A stretch of DNA of 64,000 nt from Climacium dendroides (lineage: Eukaryota > Streptophyta > Bryopsida > Hypnales > Climaciaceae), in assembly GCA_950106755.1 (NCBI GenBank), contig OX467088.1:4262001-4326000 (forward strand). Reading direction: 5' to 3'. This document shows, piece by piece, positions 24,974-38,127 of this stretch. The notes below the pieces were generated by a model. It was given only the letters and a program-made list of their open reading frames with translations, did no database searches and was not told where the DNA came from. Made by a program: the position numbers and the translations under genes. Position 1 is the stretch's first letter. Every line of letters starts with the position of its first letter.

Positions 24974-27479
24974 ATGGAGTTGGACAATCGGCCTGGTATC
25001 GCGCTGGGTCACCTAGAGACCTTCAAGAACCGTGCTTCTTTCTTGTTCAAAGACAGCCTCAAAATTGCACGCCTGGCTTTTGTGGACGTCAGCACTGCAG
25101 AATTGTAAGCCTCCTCCTTTTTCATAATCTGCATGTAATGGAGTTTACAGTATACATTACATCATGTCAAGCTTTTGCTGGACTATTCGCAACTTCAAAG
25201 CTTGCAAGAAAAATCTGGTTTCGGTACGTGACGATCTTTAATGGTTGGTTGACACAGAATGACTGAGGATGCTACGAATGCCGATGAATGGGGCCCCACG
25301 ACAAAAGCCATGGCTGACATCTGTAGCGTTGCCTACAACTCTGAAGACTATCTGCGTATTGTGCAGGTCCTTCACAGGAGGTAACTTAGAGTCTTTTGAT
25401 GAAGATTCGGCGTGATGTGTGCCAGCAGCTTTTTATTTTTACTGGAAACCATTCCATTTCATTCTTTACCAATAAGAGAGGGAATCAAACCTAGCGTGTA
25501 GTCTACGCGTTAGAAAGTGCAGTGATGCACTTGCCTTTATTGTGTCTCAATGAAAAATTACTCGAAAATTTACGAAAATATCAACGAGTTAGAGCAGCTT
25601 CTAGCGACAGGTGCCATTTTTCTTTTTGCCAATTACATCTCTTGTTAGCAAACAAGTGAATTGCAAACAATCTTATTATGAGTTATAGGGTAAAGATTGT
25701 TATGTATTCTTATCTGTATCTTTTGCTGGTGGTACAGGTTTGCACTAAATGCCAAAAAGTATTGGAGACAAATCCACAAGTCTCTAATTCTTCTAGAGTA
25801 CCTTCTGTGTCACGGTCCGGAGGATTTAGTTGTGGAGTTTCGTGAAGACAAGAAGCAATTTGAGGAGTTGACACGCTTTGTTCACGTTGATTCGACTGGG
25901 TATGTAATACTACCCTCATGAAGTTTCATACTTTGAACTAGAGCATAGACATTGCCATGGTTTTTCATATGATTCCATGGGGTTACTATTTATACATTCT
26001 TTGTTTGAAAATGTAAAGGCAAGCATATTAATTGAGAGTGTAACTTGTTATCCTACTATAAACAGAGAGATACTTAGAGATTCGCAATCTTGTCTCCTCC
26101 GCCTAATTTATTATTTAGGTGTGGATCTCCTTGTACTAGAATACTTTAGGACTTATCAGGTCATTTTGCGTCTAAAAGTAGTTTAATCCTTACACCTGCA
26201 TTAGTTGCTTCGACTGCCTTTGAGTCCTAGACTCTTAGTTAACTGGATGTTCTTGAAGTAACCTCATTGAACAATCTTTTTCTAAGCATGGATGATCCGC
26301 GTAATTTCAGCTGCAGGATTGACTGGGGTTCAGCACTCCAAAAAAGAGCCAAGCATGTGCTCCATTTACTAATGGACGAGGCGTTCTACAAGGAGGAGCG
26401 CAGAAAATCTCAGAAAATCTCCAAAGGCATTTCTGGTTTCGGCAGCGAATCTTTCTCTCGCAGAACTCGTAAGGTTATATTGGATTCCGACGCAATGGAT
26501 CAGGATTACGATGAAGACTCGTCATCACTGTTGGTGGATGATGAAGAAGAACGTGATCAACCTAGCATTGATACCAAGCGGAATTTCAAGTCTTCGGATG
26601 CAGACATCTCTTCTCCAGTTTCGCAGAATGAATTGCGTTGGGATGCCTTCTCTGTAAGTTTACTCTTCAACATTTCATGACAAGAAAATGCACCTTTTTC
26701 GAATTTTTTTCTATTGGTTTAGGTCGCATGATTTGGAATTTTTTTGACAAAAATTATGGCAAATCCGAAAATAGTCTGAAGCAAGTGGTCCAAATTAACA
26801 GAATGGTGCATTTTATTGCAGTTTCTGTTCATAGTAAGCTCAATCATGCTTTGAATATTCAAAATTACTAGGCTTTTGAAACGAAATCTCTCCTTAAGTA
26901 CACTCATGAATAGTGTAAACTTTCCAACACTTGGCTACCAACTTTTCATAATTCGAAGCACTAGTGTGTGCATCCATTGGGAGGATTGTGGGGTTTAGTT
27001 TGTGCTGAAACGGGATCGTTCTTATTAATGAAGCATAGCACCATAGTTTCTGTGAGGACATGCATGCGAAGAATTGGGTTGATTTTATTAGTAAAACTGA
27101 AATTTCGATCGTTTGCTTGCAGACTCCATCACCTCACGACAACGGAAGTGCAAGTGGCCGATCCACATACTCCGCCACCAGTGAGGCAAATCTCTACGAA
27201 GAGTCACCCACTTCTGTCTTGTCAGCTCGTAAGAGTCCACCACAAGGTACCTTCAACCTTCAACCCACAGCGGGCGACAGTTTACCCAAATCTCGTACTG
27301 CTGAAGATTTCTCTCCAAGAATGAACCCTTCTCCACTGCACAAGCTGCCCCCTCCTCCGCCAGTGGCGGAGTACAAATATGTCACGCCTCAGGCTCCACT
27401 GCGGGGCTCCAGAGTGCAAAGAAAACAACCAGGGAACGTGAAATCGCCGCGAGTCATACCTGACCTTATTATCATTTAG
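24974..27479 (+). CDS. ENTH-domain epsin-like trafficking protein
   Basis: Five exons (24974-25104, 25258-25380, 25738-25899, 26317-26653, 27123-27479) join in frame to 369 residues. Residues about 17-180 form an ENTH domain of the plant ENTH/VHS type: FKNRASFLFKDSLKIARLA, then AELMTEDATN, the helix core KSLILLEYLLCHGPE, and RAKHVLHLLMDEAF with GISGFGS at the end. By family, this domain binds phosphoinositides at sites of clathrin-coated vesicle formation. The tail is acidic, then Ser/Pro-rich, with a PPPPPP run near the C-terminus. I see no clathrin-box or NPF motif, so coat partners are uncertain. The start was chosen because it opens the conserved first exon a few residues before the domain. 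Every intron is GT..AG. It resembles the short single-ENTH plant proteins rather than full epsins. Confidence 0.85.
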
Positions 27480-30079
27480 CTCATTGGTAATTGCTCCTTG
27501 TAATTGGTTACTAAATCCATGTTTGTCATAGTGTATAGTGTGTACTAGATGGTTATGTTGAGGACTGAGAGGTTATTAGAGATAACTCATCTCTTCTAAA
27601 TTAGGTTAGGACTATTAGACCTTGGAGATCTATCGCTCTCTACCTGGGAGATCGAATTATGGCTATTGAGCCTAGTACTCTTTTCCAACTGCACTTGTGT
27701 CATGCGAGTGTCAGGAGAGAGAGTCAGAAAATTATTAACACATTCAGGTCACTTGATTCACTGACACTACAGCGCTATATTAGAGTCTTGCTAGCGTATT
27801 GTAATCTAAGTTACGAAAGGGGCGGTTTAGGGTTTGACACACTAAACTTCGATGGAATGCGTTGTATTTTTTCTGTCAGGAAGTTTGGGGTCATCCTTGG
27901 TGTCGGACCAAGTCTCGACATAGTCCGATTCTTAGTAGGAGTGAAATTTGACGAGTTTTCTTACAAATTTAAAAGTGAGAAGGCTATTTATGCGACTTTT
28001 AATAGCATTTTGTATGGAGGAGGGAGATTTTGGGGAGATGAATAAAGTTGCGGCGAGATCTTTGGGTACAAGAGAGAAATCTGTTGAGATCAAATTTGGG
28101 TGCTGTGTGAACATCTTATGCATTTCCGAAGCTGGGATCTGTAGGTCACTCCTCCTTTCCAAGATCAGTGGTCATTTGACGTTCGGGTCCTAGCGGTTTC
28201 ACATTCTGTACTGTACAGTGGGGTACAGTTCATTTACGAATTTTTCAGTCAACAACTTTAGGAAGCTCTGTCGTGCTCAATAATGAACCGATTTTGAAAT
28301 TGCAAACTGTGTTGTAATAGCAATGAAGTGCACTTCAACTTGTTAAAACTTAATAACAAGTGAAAAAGGAATAATTTGAAATCATACAACAATTTGAAAC
28401 TATCTATTATTTCAAAGAGAATCATTGGAAGATAGTCAAAGATTTTTTGCAATGGGGTGAAGAACAAGTAAGAAATCATGCAAGCAAATCAAGTGGTAAG
28501 GTAGACCAGCCTGTGACAGGCAAATTGATTGATTTGCCTTGTTGACATATTTTAAATTTTAAATTTTTTTTCCATATACAAGCAAACATGAGAAATGGGG
28601 AGAACAGCTTAAATTTTTTTTTTTTTGATAAAGTATGAATTTGTTACAAATTTTTGAAGTGAACTAGCCAAATGGCTTAAAATAGTCTTTAGACTACCTC
28701 TAAAACCATCAATAACTATACCCATGGTAGTTATCAAACCACCTAATGTAGTTATAATATTTCCTAACATGGTTGAAATATTTTCTAACATGCACATGAC
28801 ATAAATGAATAAAAAAGGTAGTTCATGTAATGAATTACACTAGAAAGGTGCAAGTTCCTAAAATAGTCTCTAACATCTCCATCACCATCACACAAAACAT
28901 TGATTTCAATCATTAACCTATCTAATGAAGTCTTGTTTATATTAATTAGAAAAAATTTGACATTGATTGATGGAAAACTGTAATGGGTTGTTTGTGGGGT
29001 TGTTTGATAGATGTTTGTATTAGGGAGTTCGCCTATCATGGGTTGGTTTACCTTATGAGATTTAGTATCTTTAAAGCAATTATGAAGGTTCATTTCTTAT
29101 ATATATCATTGAACACAAGTTGTAATTTTCACAAATGTTGGCAACAATAGATAGTACATAGTGTATAGAAAACATCAAATACTTTGTATGATTTTCAATT
29201 ACATATGTGTATTTGTAATGATAATAAAATATACTTCAATGTGATTCCAATGCAATTCAATTTTGAGCCTACATAGCCTCCTAAAGTTCTCCTAGTCTCA
29301 GGAGGATTCAAAAATTTGTAAATGAGCTGTACCCGTACAGGTACAATATATCTTGCTGTAGTGACCTTTTCCCTCAAAGCTACATGACTATGTTTCACCT
29401 AAAATCTCTCCAAAACTGCCAATTCTATTGTAAAGAGTTAAGATGATGTTTTGTTTGCATATCCGATTGTAGAGGTTTGCATCAGACTCGCTAGACTTTG
29501 CTTTTACTTACGCATTATTTAGCAAAGATAGAAGGGATGCATGATACGGAGTATTGACCGGTACAGGAGAGAATTTGGTCTTTCTTCCACGAAACCGTAT
29601 AGCTGAAAAAACAATGAGTTTCTATTACATGAACTCGCAGGCAAAAACGTGTCAGTTAGGCTCATGGGGCACGATTTTCTTCTGGAGGTCTGAAGGATGA
29701 GGAGCAGGTCGCCCCTCGGAAGTGCCCAATTCATATCACAGCCCACGGAATGCCGAGTCGAGGAGGCTCCTTTATTCATCGTTACTATCCCCGACGCAAA
29801 CTGTATGGTTCTTCTGTCACGATGCATTCAGGAAACCCTCTCTGACTGGGTGCATCAAGCCTGCAGTGCTCACATAACTTTGGTCACACATGAACTTAGC
29901 GCTACTCTCTTAGTTTATGGGTACTACTGAAATCTTACTATTTTGGAAATGCTGAATATGAATGGAGTTGACTTCCAAGTACAATAAGAAAATTGAGGTT
30001 TTGTGGAAAAAGTTGCGACCTTTCTCAATTTGAGTTCATATAGGTTTGTAGAAACCATCATTGCCCTTCACTAGAGAGT
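27480..30079. other. intergenic, no recognised gene
   Basis: 27480-28200 is probably 3' UTR and flank of the ENTH gene. A 128-codon plus-strand frame (27659-28045) overlaps reverse frames and has no motif I know. 28250-29450 is AT-rich. 29500-29930 has higher GC and overlapping frames of 102 codons (minus) and 77 codons (plus) with no recognisable product. Confidence 0.45.
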
Positions 30080-30346
30080 TTAACCCTGAGCGCCCAAATT
30101 GTATTTGCTAAAACTCATACAATTCTCAATTCATTCCAATCAAACTATCACCTAAAATGAGATCCACATAAATTGACCGTACTAATTGATAGCAGAGATA
30201 GGGCCGGGGCTGTAGGGAAAGGGACACGTCACTTGACCGTACCATTGAAAAGATTATAATGGTCAAACAAGGAGATCTTTGAGAAACAAGGAGATCTTTG
30301 AGTTTTGAGAGGCCATATTTGAGGCACTGGGGCACTCAAGGGTTAA
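30080..30346. mobile_element. TTAA/TIR element, compact 267-bp form
   Basis: The left end is TTAACCCTGAGCGCCCAAAT and the right end, reversed, is TTAACCCTTGAGTGCCCCAG. TTAA lies at both outer edges (30080-30083 and 30343-30346). The interior is collinear with the expanded copy at 148-1032 but has a single copy of each block that is tandemly amplified there. A small local duplication (GGAGATCTTTGAG) lies near 30271-30302. Confidence 0.7.
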
Positions 30347-30727
30347 TGTGCCCCTTATTTTCTCCATACATTGGACATTTTCTCTTATTCATCAAATAGT
30401 TGAATGTCCTTGGTGTGCTATTGAGTTATTGCAAGTGTTGTTCATTGACATGTGTACAATACTTCAATATATATGAAAAAGAGTTCTTGGACTATTCATT
30501 AGTCATTTTTGGACTCCTTGGATGTTTGAGGGCTAATATTATGATTGAAAAATGTTACAAGAATCCTAATACACAAGCTACAACAATATGGAATTCTATT
30601 GTGAAGTAGTTCATAGTGTTCACCATTGTACTTGAAAAGAATAAACTACAATAGGATAAAACTAAGTCACACAAATATATTTCACATATTAGTGTTGCCA
30701 CATCTTCATTTCTATAAATTTTGATTT
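30347..30727. other. AT-rich spacer, no gene seen
   Basis: A 69-codon frame (30400-30609) has no motif. Nothing else is seen. Confidence 0.5.
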
Positions 30728-31642
30728 TTAATCCCTACAAACCAACTTTTGTTTTTTGGCAACATAGAAATTTTAGGTAGATATGTGTAACTAGATGTTT
30801 CTATGTTTTTGGCCAAAATTTTAATAGAAGGTGTGGACAAGGAATATCTTTCATAAGCACTAAATTTTAAGACATTTGGAAATATGAGTCAAAAGTTATG
30901 GCCTAATATGTGGTTTGTTTTTCAATTTGGGCATTCTAGGCAAATCTAAAAAATCACTTTTTTCAAAACCAAAAATTTGAAATTGATTTTCTAGATTCAT
31001 ATATACATAGAAAGATTTGAATAATTGCATTTTGATCAATGAGTCTAAAGTTATGAGATGTTTTAGTTTGAGGGCAGTTATAGATTCTCTGTTCTAAAAT
31101 AAACTTTGAAGTCCTTTATTTAACTCAATTTTCAATATTTCTGGAAAGAAATTTTAAAAATTGGTAGTAGATTTTTTATTATAGCATTACAACCATTAGG
31201 ATTGGCATTTTTCAATTCCATAAATAAATTGTTAACAATTTAGTATTTTGAATCATTTACTATTATTTTCCTATGTGTTGTACAATTCCAAATGATATGA
31301 AAATTTTTAAGCATGTAGCCAACTTGCCTTGAAGAATGAATCCAAAGAAGCACCACCAACATGGACATTTTTTCATACAAATGTGACATTGTAAAGTGTA
31401 GCTGCCTGATTTTTTACAAGGCCAATTTTTTTTTTGTCACTTCAAACACTAGAATCTTGCAATCTACACAATGGAAATTTTTGAAATTTTTCCACATCTT
31501 CCCAATCTAGTATACTATAAGATCCTACAGTTATATGTGCTCAAAAATATTTTTTTTCCTAAAATTTGGTACTTGTATTAAAAATGACATTTTTTTTTAA
31601 ACATTTTTGGTGATAACATAGTCAAAGAACTTTAGGAGTTAA
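30728..31642. mobile_element. TTAA/TIR element, 915 bp
   Basis: The left end is TTAATCCCTACAAACCAAC and the right end, reversed, is TTAACTCCTAAAG. TTAA lies at both edges. It is homologous along most of its length to 16750-18218 but lacks the 590-bp segment: GATCCTACAGTTATATGTG here reads straight through the point where the other copy is interrupted. Confidence 0.7.
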
Positions 31643-32473
31643 AATTATTTATGTTGAAGAAACTCTCAAATAAATTCTTCAACACATCAATCATAATAGT
31701 GAGATTGTTCTAGCAAGAAATGTAAACCTAGTGGACCTTTCATTTTGTGGATAATTGTGAAAATTAACTTCAAAAACAAATTCTGCGCATTATATTTTTG
31801 GGAAGATGTTATGCTTGTCCACAAAACAAGATTCTTCATCATTTTCACATAAATAAATCAAATGAAGCCAACTAAATCTTTTCATGTAGATAAAAGTATA
31901 TTCTTTGATAAAATAAAATTTAAAATAAAAATTTGATTTTTTGTAAGTTTTTTTTCTACTTAGACTCAACTATTTTTGCTTGCATACCTTGACAATAGGT
32001 CAGCATCCTTCCAGAGATGACCAATGAGAGCGCTCAAATTTTTAAAATTTTCTTTATTGGTCCCCATGTAGAAACGGCTAACTGAAGTATTCCATGAAAT
32101 GTACACCATTTGAACATGTTGCTATATCTAGGGTGTCAACTGAATTGTGACCCAAATGGGATGGCTTCCCTAGTTACCTCATGTGCATGTCCGAGCTGCA
32201 CCAAGATTGGTGGGATGGACTCAGATAAGATCCTGGGTCGTCTCGCACGCTTTCGCCTTCCATTTCATGACTGCACCTTCATTCACCGTAACCACGGCAC
32301 TCTGACTTCTCACACAGAAATCCGAAAGAAAATCTCATCAATTCCTTCACATTCCCTTCCCCTGTTTTCTTTCAGGATTGGGTCTCTTCAGTTGTCTATG
32401 CAGTTTTCTATGCGGAGCTTTGCATTGTGAGCGAGTGGGGCTGCGTGATTGGAACTCTCATTTGGGTGGGGCG
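31643..32473 (+). promoter_or_regulatory. promoter and 5' leader region of PYG7
   Basis: The AT-rich flank passes into GC-richer sequence after about 32110. The 5' UTR probably lies within 32250-32473. Frames here (for example 32110-32430) run into the true start without motifs. No core element is assigned. Confidence 0.35.
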
Positions 32474-35312
32474 ATGACAGCTGCGATGGTGAGCTGCAGG
32501 GTTTTGGGTGGCGTCGCGGGGTTAACAATCCTGGGGAGGAGCTGCAATGTGAACGTTTTGGGTGGGCGCCAGAGGACGAGCGCTGCTGTGGTATCCCAAT
32601 TTGGGTCTGTGTCGCTGGTTCATCAGGTACGGTATCGCGATTCTCCGAATTTAATCTGGGTTTATCCCTGCTTGTGCTTGGAATTTGGAATTTCCGTGAA
32701 GGTGCAAATTTGAGCTCAATTTGGGTTTTGAAGATTGCAGAAAGGCTTAGCATTCTCTTTGTGAGATGTTTCTATCTGCGAGGAATTAGTCTTTTGTCTA
32801 CGGAGCCCTGATTGGGGATGAATTTTTCTATGAACTTGGATTTAACCTACTTCTAAACTATTCTACAAAATTCAGACCACCGACAGGGCGTCGATCTGTG
32901 CTTGATTTTCGTTTCTCTTAATAATTCTTTTGCGGTAAAAATTCACTGTAACTGAAAGTTCAAGAATCAATTTTTATTATGTCTGGTATGTTTTTGAAAG
33001 AGTTCAGGCTATCGTTTTCATTGCTTTGAAACATTTTTACCAGCTGCATTCGGTTAGGAGCGCTGTTGCACATTGAACCTACATTATTTTGAGACATCGA
33101 TTTGGTCTGGAAGTAGAATGACGCTATTTTAGAAAAATTTCCCGTAATTGATGGATGTGGCGGTGCCGCAGAATTCGCAATGTTATTTGAAACATGGAGA
33201 GAATAGCTGAACAGTGGCATCGAATGCTTGGCTTGATTCTTTCGCTCATGCTTTCATTTTTTGCTTATTATTTTCGGGATATGTGTGGTTTGGGGGGAAG
33301 CAGCAGCATCAACTTCTTAGGATACAATCTTTTTCTGCCAATGCGTGGAGGCAACCTGCGTCTCGAAAAAGTTTCTTCTCGAAGGGTATCTCTGCAACTG
33401 AGGATGGTATGTGCCAATTTTCTGTTAGAAAGACTACTAAGCGTAGTGCCCTAGAAGATTGTCTAATAGATGAGATGCTTCTAGCACACATTGGGATGGT
33501 TGCTAGATCCATGCACAGAAATTCTTCATTGTCTCTAGTCCAAGCAATGGTTTGAAAATTTAGAAGGTTACGGTGCCCTATGAAATTAAACATGTGTTGG
33601 TAGCCATTCGTTGTCAAAGAAAATTCTGAATTTAAATCTGAATTATTTCATTCTGAACTTGAGAGTGGTAATAGTTGACAATGTGTATCAACAACATTTG
33701 GCTTGGGATGGGCATGAAGGAGCAGGCGCCGACGCAGTGTCAGACAGTTTTGCACTGGCAGGCTTCCTTATGCTGCCTGCATTGGTGGGATTCTCGGGCA
33801 CAGCGAATGCATCCGTCCTGGAACTCAACATGGCATATGGCGAGATGGCCGAAGGCCTGGAGTTCGGAGTGCAGTTGATCTACTTGGGGGCATTGTTAGC
33901 TTTACTGGGAGTGGGCAGTTTCTTGGTGGTTCGTCAAATTCTCATCCGTCGTGAGTTGGAGTCCGCTGCCAAGGATTTACAGGTGAAAAAACGATGATTC
34001 TGTGGGTTGGTGTTTCCTTTTTAGGTTAAGATATTATCTGCGTCACGAATTTAAGGATTTCAACCATTATGAACGAATGTGCTTTCATTGGGAGATCATT
34101 CAGTTGAGATCACTGGAGAGATCACTATGCACACAGGAGCCAACTTATTGAGATCAAATTTTAATCACTAATTAAGAATTTCTTGAGCAATTTCGAAGTG
34201 GAAGGTTGTAGACTACTTTACGTGGTCGTAGAGAATTCCATATCTATTCAAAGATCATTGAGTATTGACATTTAGTCTAGTCAAGCTTCAACCTCTTACT
34301 AATTAGTCCAACGAAGGGTATGAATAGATGAGTGCTATTGATGACAGGGGTCAGTGTAGGAGACAGGATCAAGTCCCTAATAGTTTTTGCATCTTCCGTT
34401 ACTGCAATATTTGTGAACATGGTGATTGCAGTAATTTGTATAACTTTTTTTAATTTTTTTTTAATGCCTGTGGACTTGGAATTGATGAGGTATCCGGTAT
34501 GTGTAGGATCGAGTGCGCAGTGGGGAGGCTTCTTCAGAGGAATTCTTCGAGCTAGGAGCTGTGATGTTGCGGAAGAAGTATTATGTGCTTGCAAACAAGT
34601 ATCTGGAACAAGCGATCAAGAAGTGGGATGGTGATGAAGCGGATTTGGCACAGGTGTGTCATGGTTTGTCTGTTCCGTTGAAGAACTGCTCCACTCCATT
34701 CCTTTCCTTCTCCTTTTGTAAGGAACACAGCAAAATTTCTGTTTGTATTCTGAGTGGGCTAACTTGCATGAATTTCATTCCTTGCGTTCACTTTTGTAAG
34801 AGTAAAATTCCTTGCTTCATGAACTACACTGCATGCCATATTTCTTTCTTAAAAATTTGTCAGTGTTACAACCTTCAATTCGGGCTATCTCCCCTCGCAA
34901 CAGGTGCTTATTCTTGTGAAGTACTTCGCTGTAGTTGTTTACCCTGCCACGTTATTGATGTCCATTTCGTCAAACGAGCAATTATATGATGAGAGTAGCT
35001 TAGCAGGGTCTCGATGTGACCTTTTTGTTGAATTTGCAGGTATACAATGCGTTGGGCTTCAGCTACTTCAGCGACGACAAGATAGAGCAGGCCATAAATC
35101 AGTACGAGAAGGCACTGAAGCTGCAACCGGGCTACGTGACGGCATGGAACAACCTGGGAAACGTCTACGAAGTGAAGAAGGATTTCAAGCAAGCTCTGAA
35201 AGCCTACGAGGAGGCTTTGCAGTTCGACCCCAGCAACAAGATTGCCCAACGACAACGAGATGCCATGAAGGAACGCGTTACTCGGTTCCAAGGAGTCCCC
35301 ACCAAAGACTGA
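32474..35312 (+). CDS. PYG7: PYG7/Ycf37-type TPR protein for photosystem I
   Basis: Five exons (32474-32626, 33301-33406, 33720-33982, 34507-34653, 35040-35312) join to 313 residues, close to the roughly 300 expected for PYG7. The first 85 or so residues are basic and Ser-rich, as in a plastid transit peptide. Hydrophobic stretches follow at about 96-116 ([15 protein letters not shown]) and 138-157 ([19 protein letters not shown]). Then come three TPR-like repeats at about 185-290: [34 protein letters not shown], and [19 protein letters not shown] with ALQFDPSNK. By family it is a thylakoid membrane protein needed to assemble or keep photosystem I, homologous to cyanobacterial Ycf37. The C-terminal exons match the family most clearly. 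The transit-peptide exons are assigned by frame and splice sites only. Confidence 0.85.
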
Positions 35313-38127
35313 TTCTTCACGAACTCTAATCAGTTAGAACAAAAGTCTTTAGATTAGCGAGTCAGTGATCTCCCTCCTGTTGACTGAGAAACCTCTGTTC
35401 ACTGTAGGGTTTTAGGGTTTAGGAGTTAACGTAGAATGCACTTCACGAAAGCACTTGGGATGTGTATTTGGCCCATTCAAGATTTCAAGGTTCCTTTTGA
35501 GGTCCTTCTGATAACGACCTTGAAAAGTGCACTGTACAATTTTGTCTCCATCAACCAAACTAACTTACTGTAGCACCCCGCTTGAAGTACTCTCCCTCCA
35601 AGTCAAGTGAGCAGGCGATAAAGCAACCAGTACAGTACTGTAGTGGTCTTCGCACTAGTCTTCGCACAGCGGAGCAGAGCTATTCTTAGAGTAGAGTTTC
35701 TTATTCAATAAGCTTGTTGAACTGACAAGTGTGAAATTCACAACGTGTAACGTCTTCCACACCTTAACCCCAGATTTCTTCGCGAGACGTTAAACACCCC
35801 TTCGAGCTATTCTTGGATCCAGGTGGCAGCATGCGTGGCAAGCAGGCCCCAATTGCAAAACAAAAATCTGCCCTGGAAGTCGAAGGCTGCCCGGCGGGAA
35901 GAGGCGAGATTTCAAAGGACCGTGGTTCTGTGTGTGCGCCGGGGCTCTCGATCTCCCACTTTGTACACAGTTCTCTTACTGTGAATCATACTCCTGATTC
36001 TGTACCTTCTTGAATATGTTCCATCCAGAAATGTCACCTCTTTTCCTCGTTACCTCGCCTGTTGTACTCATTGTACTCGTTCAATTTTCGCTACCATTAT
36101 CATAGACTTGAAATGCTTGAAGCCACCATAGCAAACTTTGTGATCTCAGTCACGATAACAAATAGGAGAGTCTCTTCCATACGAGGAACCAAGTAACGGA
36201 CAATGCAAACTGCAATGGGCTGTCTTGAGGCTAGATGAAGCCACTGCTACACGAATAAGTACATCCATACTACTTGTGATATAAATTCGAAGGTTCTTGG
36301 ACTCATCAAATCTCAAAAGCAGACCATTTGAGATGGTGTATTTTTAACTAGAACAAGGAAAACGTGATGTGATCCTCACTGCAGTAAATTAATGACTTTG
36401 CGAGACAGAGGCGATGGAGGGGACGATCAACACTTAACAAAGTCTTGGACTATACTCGTTCTTACTTTGTTGTTGCTTGCCAAGGACGTTGTCACCAGCA
36501 GCACGCCATCAGTAAGTGGCGAGGCACTTACTACCCCGTGAGATGTGGCGGTGCCGTGGCCATCCTATGCTCCCCACCAACAACCCGTTGAAATTAGATT
36601 GACCCTCATTATTCAAATGCCATCAAGGCACCAAGTCATACAATTGAAATACCACAGACTGTGGAACTAACAATTGAAAGTTGTTCTTTGAAATGAAGGA
36701 AACAAAGTTTTTTGACAACAGGGAAGCTAGATGGTCAGTGTTTTATTTATTTAAAGTATCTTTTTACTTTGAGTGGAGTATGAGTTTTGAATTATTTTGG
36801 GGCACATAAATAAATAGAAACTATTTACTTTGAGTTGAGTATAAGTTTTGGATTATTTTTAGATACATAGATAATAAGAAGTTATTTACTTTGAGTTGAC
36901 TATGAGTTTTGGATTATTTTTAGACACATGGAATAAAAACTATTTATTTTGAGTTGAGTATGAATTTTGGATTATTTTTAGATGCGTAGATAAATAAATG
37001 CTATTTACTTTGAGTTGAGTATGAATTTTGAATTATTTTTAGACGTATAGATAAATAAAAACTATTTACTTTGAGTTGAATATGAGTTTTGAATTATTTT
37101 TGGAGCCCATATCAACACAAAATTAGAGGTTAAAAATAGAGCCTTACCTTTTGCATTACATATATCTATTCTCTCTCTCCCCCTCTATTTCATTCTCTTT
37201 TTGTTTACCTTCAAGACTATGAGGAGTGTGCATTCTTGAAGAATTGCTTCCAAAGCATCCCCTCATGTACTTGAAGGTCATACATAGGCTTCTTCCCTTT
37301 TTTCACATGCCACCTACTACCTTCTATTGTGTCCAAATTAGCATCCCATGAGGCAATAGTCTATGTTGACTGAGGTAGCGTGAGTGTAATACTACCCTCT
37401 ACAAAGGCCCTTGGTTGCCGAGCAAATGTGAGAGTGACGGGACAAACGGCACAATCTCTACCGTGACAGGATGCTGGTGTGGACCCATTTTGCACTATCC
37501 AAGCGCGGCAAGCAAGGATTGCCGTTACCGAGACCACAGGTGGCGATGCTCTAAGTTAAGTTAGTTCTATCAGATTGCCTGTGAAGATGGTACATCAGCA
37601 TAGTGTTTACAGAATAAGCGTGCTGTTGTGTGTCTTCCTCAACGTCCTTATCGTGTTGGGCCGAGCGTAACAGACGACTCGAACCCCTCGTGATGGAATT
37701 GCAGAAATCCGGCATTCGTGACGAAACTTCGAACGATTCTCGTTGATCCTCAGTGGCTGGTCAGTTAGTCATTTATGTGAGGCGGTCAACATGCGTGGAA
37801 CCGCCACGTTCTTCGCTGAGATTTGAGACGACGTTCTAGAAACCGCTCAAGTGAAGTTCTATCTTGGGTTTCAATTAGTGTAGGGAGTAAAATTAGTGCA
37901 AGTCTTCAAGATCACACGAAAAGAATGAGGAGGTGGCGCTCTTTGGACCCCCCTTGAAGCAATCCAATCTGTGTCTCCCATGTTCCGTGCTCCCCCTTTT
38001 GTCTCGCAACGCGTGTCCTCGCAGCCGTCACCTACTGGAAGTGCTGGTTATGATCGAGTAGTTGCTTTCCAGCACTATTCTCTCATTCATTTCTCAGCTT
38101 CTCTTTCTTTCTTGAATTTCGACGACT
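35313..38127. other. intergenic, no recognised gene
   Basis: 35313 to about 36050 is GC-moderate and probably includes the PYG7 3' UTR. A 66-codon frame (35813-36013) is unsupported. A 60-bp tandem array sits at 36761-37105. From about 37380 the sequence becomes GC-richer toward the aminotransferase gene and should hold its promoter and 5' UTR. No tRNA or small RNA is recognised. Confidence 0.5.
36761..37105. repeat. 60-bp tandem array, about 5.7 copies
   Basis: The unit has a TATTTACTTTGAGTTGAGTA core followed by TGARTTTTGGATTATTTTTAG. It recurs at about 36761, 36821, 36881, 36941, 37001 and 37061. Copies differ by point changes and small indels. Confidence 0.9.

Noticed and set aside
25478..25500. 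Minus-strand GGTTTGATTCCCTC, resembling a tRNA T-arm / box B, in intron 2 of the ENTH gene
   Set aside because: No acceptor, D-arm or anticodon stem could be folded around it. It might be a tRNA-derived SINE remnant but the evidence is too thin.
27659..28045. Plus-strand 128-codon frame after the ENTH gene
   Set aside because: No known motif. It is overlapped by reverse frames and lies where a 3' UTR or flank is expected.
29519..29930. Opposing frames of 102 (minus) and 77 (plus) codons in a GC-richer patch
   Set aside because: No recognisable domain on either strand and no splice-linked continuation. I cannot choose a strand.
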